Part shown: one piece after another, positions 59,461-64,000 of the stretch
How the letters are laid out: every line of letters starts with the position of its first letter
Position numbering within the stretch: the stretch's first letter is position 1
Assembly (NCBI RefSeq): GCF_000718005.1
Contig: NZ_JODV01000006.1
DNA from: Actinoalloteichus_B caeruleus
GTDB taxonomy: Bacteria; Actinomycetota; Actinomycetes; Mycobacteriales; Pseudonocardiaceae
Length of the DNA stretch: 64,000 nt
Strand: one strand, 5' to 3'
Made by a program: the position numbers and the translations under genes
The notes under the pieces: model-generated
Database searches by the model: none
The model's input: only the letters and a program-made list of their open reading frames with translations
What the model was told of the DNA's origin: nothing

Positions 59461-60162
59461 TCACTCGTCGAAGTTCCGCTCGACCAGGTCCGTCACCCGC
59501 CTCAGCGCGGTCTCGGCGTCCGGTCCGGTGGCCGACACGGTCACGGTGTCCCCCCGGCCGGCGCCGAGTCCCATCAGGGCCAGCACGCTGGCGGCGTCCA
59601 CCTCCCCGTCACCGAAGCGCACCCGCACGTCCGCGTCCAGGCCGGCGATGCTCCTGGTGAGCAGCGCGGCGGGCCGCGCGTGGAGCCCGACCTCGTTGCG
59701 CAGAACGAACGTCTCGGCCCGGACCTCAGCGGTCTCGACCGCCCCTTCGGCCGCCGGCCCGGTGAGGGCCGGTCCCCGCGCTTCCGGGCCGGGTGCCGCC
59801 GCCACCGCCGCCGCGCCGACCGTGGCGAGTTCGCCGCCGTTCTGGGCGGCCACGGCGGCGGCAACGGCGCCCTCCACGAAGGGCGCGTCGACGAGCAGGA
59901 CCCGGTCTGGATCGCCCACGCTCTCCGCCGCCAGCTCGGCGGTCATCCGGGCGCTGCCCAGGTCGTAGAGCACGACGAGGCCGGCCCCCTGGTCGGCGTC
60001 CGCGACGGCCGTGGAGACCGCGTCGAAGTCGGTGCCCAGGCCTCCTCCCGGCAGCCCGCCCACGGCCTCCAGCCGCACGTCCGGTGCCATCTGGCCGGCG
60101 AGTTCGGCCAGTCCCTCCGCCAGTGCCCGGCTGTGGGACACGAGGACCACCGCCACTCTCAT
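59461..60162 (-). CDS. dhaM: DhaM phosphotransferase subunit with fused HPr domain
   Basis: A 233-residue two-domain PTS protein. Residues 1-125 are EIIA-mannose-like with the phosphorylated His10 (VLVSHS), and residues 145-233 are an HPr domain with His161 (GLHARPAALL). The enzyme I-like third domain of E. coli DhaM is absent, so phosphate must come from enzyme I encoded elsewhere. It rephosphorylates ADP held by DhaL so that DhaK can phosphorylate dihydroxyacetone. ATG 60162 overlaps the dhaL stop (ATGA). Confidence 0.9.
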   Translation of the reverse strand: MRVAVVLVSHSRALAEGLAELAGQMAPDVRLEAVGGLPGGGLGTDFDAVSTAVADADQGAGLVVLYDLGSARMTAELAAESVGDPDRVLLVDAPFVEGAVAAAVAAQNGGELATVGAAAVAAAPGPEARGPALTGPAAEGAVETAEVRAETFVLRNEVGLHARPAALLTRSIAGLDADVRVRFGDGEVDAASVLALMGLGAGRGDTVTVSATGPDAETALRRVTDLVERNFDE

Positions 60163-60824
60163 CCCTCGCACTCCTTCCCCGGGGTTCGGCTGGGGCTGGG
60201 GCCGGGCGAGGCGAACGCGCCCAGCACCAGGGCGGTCGAGCGCGCACCGGGGTCGAGATGACCGGCGCTGCGTTCTCCCAGGTAGGACGCCCGTCCCTTC
60301 CTGGCGACGAGGGGGGCGGTCTCCCGCGCGCCGGTCTCGGCCGCGGCGGAGGCGGCGGCCAGCACGGCTCGGGTGTCCCCGCCGTCGCCGACCGCACGTT
60401 CCGCCGCCGCGACCGCCGGGACCAGCGCGTCCACCATGGTCTTGTCGCCCGCCTCCGCGCGTCCCCTGGCGACGACGCCCTCCAGGGCGGCGGCGAGCGC
60501 GGCGGCGACGTCCTCGGGGCCGAGTTCCACCCGGTCGGGCACCGCCTTGGCGGCTCGGAGCAGGGCCGTGCCGTAGAGGGGGCCGGCGGCGCCACCGACC
60601 GTGGAGATCAGGGTGCTGGCCACCAGTTTGAGCACCTCGGCGGGACTGCCGTGCTCACCCCCGTCCAAGCTCGCGCGGACCGCGGTGAAGCCTCGGGTGA
60701 GGTTCTCGCCGTGATCACCGTCCCCGATCGCCCGGTCGAGGTCGACCAGTTCGTCGCGGTGCGCGGTGATCACCTCGGCGACCCGGTGGAAGGCCGCCAC
60801 CACCTCGTCCACCCCGCACCCCAT
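60159..60824 (-). CDS. dhaL: Dihydroxyacetone kinase ADP-binding subunit DhaL
   Basis: A 221-residue helical nucleotide-binding subunit. DLDRAIGDGDHGENLTRG (about residues 28-45) carries the three Asp that bind Mg-ADP, GGAAGPLYG binds the nucleotide, and GDKTMVDAL and KGRASYLGERSAGHLDPGA are conserved blocks. Typical length. ATG 60824 overlaps the dhaK stop by one base (TGATG). With DhaK and DhaM it transfers PTS phosphate to dihydroxyacetone. Confidence 0.93.
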   Translation of the reverse strand: MGCGVDEVVAAFHRVAEVITAHRDELVDLDRAIGDGDHGENLTRGFTAVRASLDGGEHGSPAEVLKLVASTLISTVGGAAGPLYGTALLRAAKAVPDRVELGPEDVAAALAAALEGVVARGRAEAGDKTMVDALVPAVAAAERAVGDGGDTRAVLAAASAAAETGARETAPLVARKGRASYLGERSAGHLDPGARSTALVLGAFASPGPSPSRTPGKECEG

Positions 60825-61825
60825 CAGGACCCCCAGTTCAGCGCGGTGGTGCGCACGGGGGCGTCCCACAGCGCGGTCAGTTCGTCGTCCAACCGGAGCA
60901 CGCTCACGCTGATGCCCCGCATCTCAAGGCTGGTCACGTAGGGGCCGACCAGGCTGCGGCGCACCCTGATCCCCCGTTCGGCGAGCAGGCGTTCGGCGAT
61001 CCCGTGGGCCAGGTACAGCTCCAGCGGGGGAGTTCCGCCCATCGAGTTGGTGAACAGCAGGACCTCGTCCCCCGAGGCGAACGGCAGGTCGTCGAGCACG
61101 GGCTCCAGGAGCCGGCGGACCAGGCCGTCCGCGGGTTCGAGCGGGATGCGCTCCCGCCCCGGTTCACCGTGGATGCCGATCCCGATCTCGATCTCGTCCT
61201 CGCCCAACTCGAAACTGGGCCGGCCGACGTGGGGCACGACGCAGGGCGACAGCGCCAGCCCCATCGACCGCACCTGGGAGTTCACCCGGCCCGCGATCTC
61301 GGCGCACCGGTCGAGGGAGTCCCCCCGGGCGGCGGCCGCACCGACGATCTTCTCGACGAGGACGGTTCCCCCCACTCCCCGCCGCCCCGCGGTGAAGGAG
61401 GAGTCCGTGACGGCCACGTCGTCGTCGACCACCACCGTCCGCACCTCGACGCCCTCGGCCTCGAGCAGCTCGGCGGCCGTCTCGAAGTTGAGCACGTCGC
61501 CCGTGTAGTTCTTCACCACGAGCAGCGCGCCCCCGCCCGCCTCCACCTCCCGCACCGCGGCGACCACCTGGTCGGGGGTGGGTGAGGTGAACACCGGGCC
61601 GGGGCAGGCGGCCGCCAACATGCCCGGGCCGACGAACCCGGAGTGCAGCGGTTCGTGCCCCGAGCCGCCTCCGGACACGACCGCGACGGCGCCCGACGGG
61701 GATGGCTCCACCCGGGTGACCACGGCGGGGTCGGTGCTCACCCTGAGCAGCTCGGGATGAGCCAGGGCCAGACCTCGGAGCGCGTCGGTCACCACGGTCG
61801 AGGGATCGTTGAGGATCTTCTTCAC
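60824..61825 (-). CDS. dhaK: Dihydroxyacetone kinase substrate-binding subunit DhaK
   Basis: A 333-residue subunit that binds dihydroxyacetone covalently through a histidine hemiaminal. GGGSGHEPLHSG (His57 region) and GIGIHGEPG (His219, the covalent residue) are present, and KNYTGDVLNF is another family block. GTG 61825 has GGGAGG 8 nt upstream. First gene of dhaKLM; product dihydroxyacetone phosphate enters glycolysis. An aldehyde dehydrogenase gene lies 165 bp upstream on the same strand. Confidence 0.94.
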   Translation of the reverse strand: MKKILNDPSTVVTDALRGLALAHPELLRVSTDPAVVTRVEPSPSGAVAVVSGGGSGHEPLHSGFVGPGMLAAACPGPVFTSPTPDQVVAAVREVEAGGGALLVVKNYTGDVLNFETAAELLEAEGVEVRTVVVDDDVAVTDSSFTAGRRGVGGTVLVEKIVGAAAARGDSLDRCAEIAGRVNSQVRSMGLALSPCVVPHVGRPSFELGEDEIEIGIGIHGEPGRERIPLEPADGLVRRLLEPVLDDLPFASGDEVLLFTNSMGGTPPLELYLAHGIAERLLAERGIRVRRSLVGPYVTSLEMRGISVSVLRLDDELTALWDAPVRTTALNWGS

Positions 61826-61990
61826 GCGTCGAACCTCCCTGTCGACCGCCCGGCTCGTCCGGGCAGGCCCCACGCCCGCCCCCTGACCGGGTGACGGCCG
61901 TCACCACGGTGACCCTACCGGTGCCAGAGGTGTCGGGTCGGGTGGACGGCCGGGGCGGATGCGGACACCGGACGACGGCGCCGCCAGGGG

Positions 61991-63547
61991 TCACCGCCGG
62001 TAGCGCAGGCGCAGGAGCCGGCCCAGCCGCCGCACGGCCCTGGTCCGCCCCGTGAAGGTCATCGGGTTCAGCAGGGGGCGGAACCGCCGCCGCACCACCG
62101 ACTGCGCCCTGGCGAAACCGCGGAGGCCGTCCTCCCCGTGCACCCGGCCGAAACCCGACTCGCCGGAACCCCCGAAGGGGAGAGCGGGAACGGCGGCGAA
62201 GGTGAGGACGCCGTCCACCGCCACCATGCCCGCTCGCAGCCGGGGCGCGAGGTCCGCTCCGGCCGGACCGGCGAAGACGGCCGCTCCCAGCGCGTGGCGT
62301 CCGGAGTTGGCCCGGGCGACGGCGGTGTCGAGATCGGGAACGCGGTGGACGACGAGGACCGGCCCGAAAGTCTCCTCCGAACTGACCAGCGCCTCCTCCG
62401 GCACGTCGACCAGCACCACCGGCTCGACGTACGGCGGCCGTACGGACTCCACGCCGCCGACCAGCGCCCTGCCTCCCCGCTCCAGCGCCTCGGCGAGCTG
62501 GCGGCGCACGACCTCGACCTGGGCCGGGTCGGTCATCGGCCCGTAGTCGGCGTGGGGTTCACCGCCGGGTCGCACCCGGGCCACCCGTTCGACGAGCAGT
62601 CGGAGGAACTCCTCCGCGACGGCCTCCACCACGTAGATCCGTTCCACCGACACGCAGATCTGGCCGGCGTTGGACAGCCCGCCCCACACGGCGGCGTCGG
62701 CGGCGCGTCCCAGGTCAGCGCCCTCCCCGACGATGAGGGCGTCCTTCCCCCCGCATTCGAGCACGACGGGTGTGAGGCTGTCGGCGCAGGCGTGGAGGAC
62801 GGCCCGGCCCGTGCTCGCCGAGCCTGTGAAGGAGATCTTGTCCACCCCGGAGGCGCACAGCGCCGCGCCGGTGTCGCCAGCCCCGGTGACGGTGTGGAGC
62901 AGTTCGCGCTCCGGCACGCTCTCGGCGAGTGAGGCCGCCAACCACCGCCCCACCCCGGGCGTGAGCTCGCTGGGTTTGAACACGACCGTGTTCCCGGCGG
63001 CGAGCGCGTAGGCGATGCTGCCCATCGGGGTGAGCACGGGGAAGTTCCAGGGCCCGATGACGCCGACGACGCCGAGCGGGAGGTACTCGACCGTGGAGAC
63101 CTGGTTGTTCATCAGCCACCCGGACGGCACCCGCCGGCGCCCCAGCACCCGCTCCGCGTGCCGAGCCGCCCAGCTGAGGTGTTCGACGGCCATCGCCACC
63201 TCGACCCGGGCGTCGTCGACCGGCTTCCCGGTCTCGGCGCAGACGAGGTGCGCCAGCTCGTCGAAGTGGCGGACGAGGTGGCGGCGCCAGGCGGCGAGCC
63301 GGGCGGCACGGCCGCCGAACCCCAGCCCGGACCACCACTCGCCGGCGGCGCGCGCCGAGGCGACGGTGTCCTCGACCTCCTCGGGTGTCCGCAGCGGGTA
63401 GTGGCCGACGGTCTCCCCGGTGCGGGGGTCGACGGAGGTGAAGCGCCGCGCTCCCGGCCCCGTCACCGACTCGCCGGTGACCGTCCCGCAGCCGCCCCCG
63501 GACACCCCCGCCACGCTGTTGTCCTGGCCTGGCACGGGGTTCGGCAT
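61991..63547 (-). CDS. NAD(P)-dependent aldehyde dehydrogenase
   Basis: A 518-residue ALDH superfamily enzyme. GVVGVIGPWNFPVLTP, KPSELTP (cofactor Lys), GAGDTGAAL, SFTGSASTG, LECGGKD (general base Glu) and SNAGQICVSVERIYV (nucleophile Cys) are all present. ETFGPVL near the C-terminus is typical. It continues into a basic tail (VRRRFRPLLN, RLGRLLRLRYRR) often seen in ALDHs of the succinate-semialdehyde or retinal type that touch membranes. ATG 63547 has GGGAGG 7 nt upstream. It may oxidise an aldehyde from glycerol/DHA-related metabolism, but this is only positional. Confidence 0.9.
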   Translation of the reverse strand: MPNPVPGQDNSVAGVSGGGCGTVTGESVTGPGARRFTSVDPRTGETVGHYPLRTPEEVEDTVASARAAGEWWSGLGFGGRAARLAAWRRHLVRHFDELAHLVCAETGKPVDDARVEVAMAVEHLSWAARHAERVLGRRRVPSGWLMNNQVSTVEYLPLGVVGVIGPWNFPVLTPMGSIAYALAAGNTVVFKPSELTPGVGRWLAASLAESVPERELLHTVTGAGDTGAALCASGVDKISFTGSASTGRAVLHACADSLTPVVLECGGKDALIVGEGADLGRAADAAVWGGLSNAGQICVSVERIYVVEAVAEEFLRLLVERVARVRPGGEPHADYGPMTDPAQVEVVRRQLAEALERGGRALVGGVESVRPPYVEPVVLVDVPEEALVSSEETFGPVLVVHRVPDLDTAVARANSGRHALGAAVFAGPAGADLAPRLRAGMVAVDGVLTFAAVPALPFGGSGESGFGRVHGEDGLRGFARAQSVVRRRFRPLLNPMTFTGRTRAVRRLGRLLRLRYRR

Positions 63548-63729
63548 GGTGCATCCTCCCAGGGACCGGGGAGCGTCGCGGGCCGTCAGCCCAGTTCGCG
63601 CGCCGGACACGTCGCGGTCGTGACAGATCATCTTCCGGACACCCCCCATTGCGCACCCGTTGGCGTGGGGCCGTGGTGAAGATCCGACGAACGGGTGATG
63701 GGCGGGGTAGGCGGGGAACACCCCGTGAG

Positions 63730-64000
63730 TCAGGCCGAGGGCGGCAGCTCTGGCCTGACCTCCTGGGCCGCCGCGAGCGCGCCGGCGCAGACGTCGGCCC
63801 CGTCCCGCAGGACGTCGTCCATCACCACCCGGACGATCTCGGACTCGTACGCGCCGCCGCCGGTGGTCCGGTGCAACCAGCTGATCTCGCACTGGGGGTA
63901 GACGATCTCGGACCGTTCGCGGTAGGCGACCGCGCCGGCCACCTCCACCTCCTCGGTGGCGTCGTCGTCGGCGGGGTCCGACCCCTGCGCGAACTCGACG
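63730..64000 (-). CDS. Partial protein of unknown function
   Basis: The last 90 codons of a gene cut by the right window edge. Visible: an acidic stretch ([16 protein letters not shown]), then [41 protein letters not shown] and a helical, Ala-rich end. The region looks like a compact alpha/beta domain and has protein-like composition. I do not recognise it. The start is outside the window; GTG codons near 63948 are in frame but have no special support. Confidence 0.55.

Overview
The window is one contiguous stretch of very GC-rich actinomycete chromosome. GTG starts are frequent, genes often overlap by GTGA or ATGA, many mRNAs look leaderless, and the regulators are typical of the phylum (XRE-DUF5753, DUF574 methyltransferase, LacI/TetR/MarR types). 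The linked celR, cebEFG-bglC, GH48 and GH9 genes with Thermobifida-type CelR operators point to Nocardiopsaceae or a near relative. This is inference: no rRNA or other taxonomic marker lies in the window.

Left part (1-22 kb): an assimilatory nitrate reductase/nitrate transporter pair cut by the window edge; a class A beta-lactamase lipoprotein; a two-domain ABM protein; an orphan XRE-DUF5753 regulator; an EI24-type membrane protein; a 3.2-kb gene-poor stretch (5737-8930) holding one small unknown gene; an L-fucose-type oxidative sugar operon (mutarotase, SDR, and one ORF joining an aldo/keto reductase to a lactonase); a Nudix hydrolase; a DUF574 methyltransferase; leuB; a ribose-family sugar ABC transporter; and an MFS exporter.

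Cellulose block (22-33 kb): cebEFG-bglC (cello-oligosaccharide uptake and intracellular beta-glucosidase) diverges from celR (LacI repressor), followed by secreted GH48 and GH9 cellulases. Seven palindromes centred on GAGCGCTC or GCGCTCCC lie in the control regions. Two of them, both upstream of GH9, match the 14-bp CelR operator exactly and lie 231 bp apart. Neither cellulase carries a carbohydrate-binding module. The logic appears to be: GH48 and GH9 release cellobiose outside, CebEFG imports it, BglC hydrolyses it, and cellobiose relieves CelR repression of the whole set.

Right part (33-64 kb): a stand-alone ribosomal protein L11 paralogue that lacks the proline-rich thiopeptide/23S-facing segment; an acyltransferase; an F420/NADP-type oxidoreductase; a zinc metallopeptidase lipoprotein; a CnoX/YbbN-like thioredoxin; isobutyryl-CoA mutase large subunit; MarR and LacI regulators; DNA polymerase IV; a short type I-E-like CRISPR array without cas genes; an acyl-CoA block (meaB, thiolase, DUF1028, methylmalonyl-CoA epimerase); a penicillin acylase; a FilP/Scy-like coiled-coil polarity protein; two alpha/beta hydrolases; two zinc-ribbon proteins; a PTS-type dihydroxyacetone kinase operon dhaKLM with HPr fused to DhaM; an aldehyde dehydrogenase; and a partial unknown gene. 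The order thioredoxin, icmA, MarR, meaB, thiolase, mce, FilP-like resembles the conserved Streptomyces neighbourhood of these genes.

No tRNA, rRNA, transposase, integrase or phage gene was recognised.
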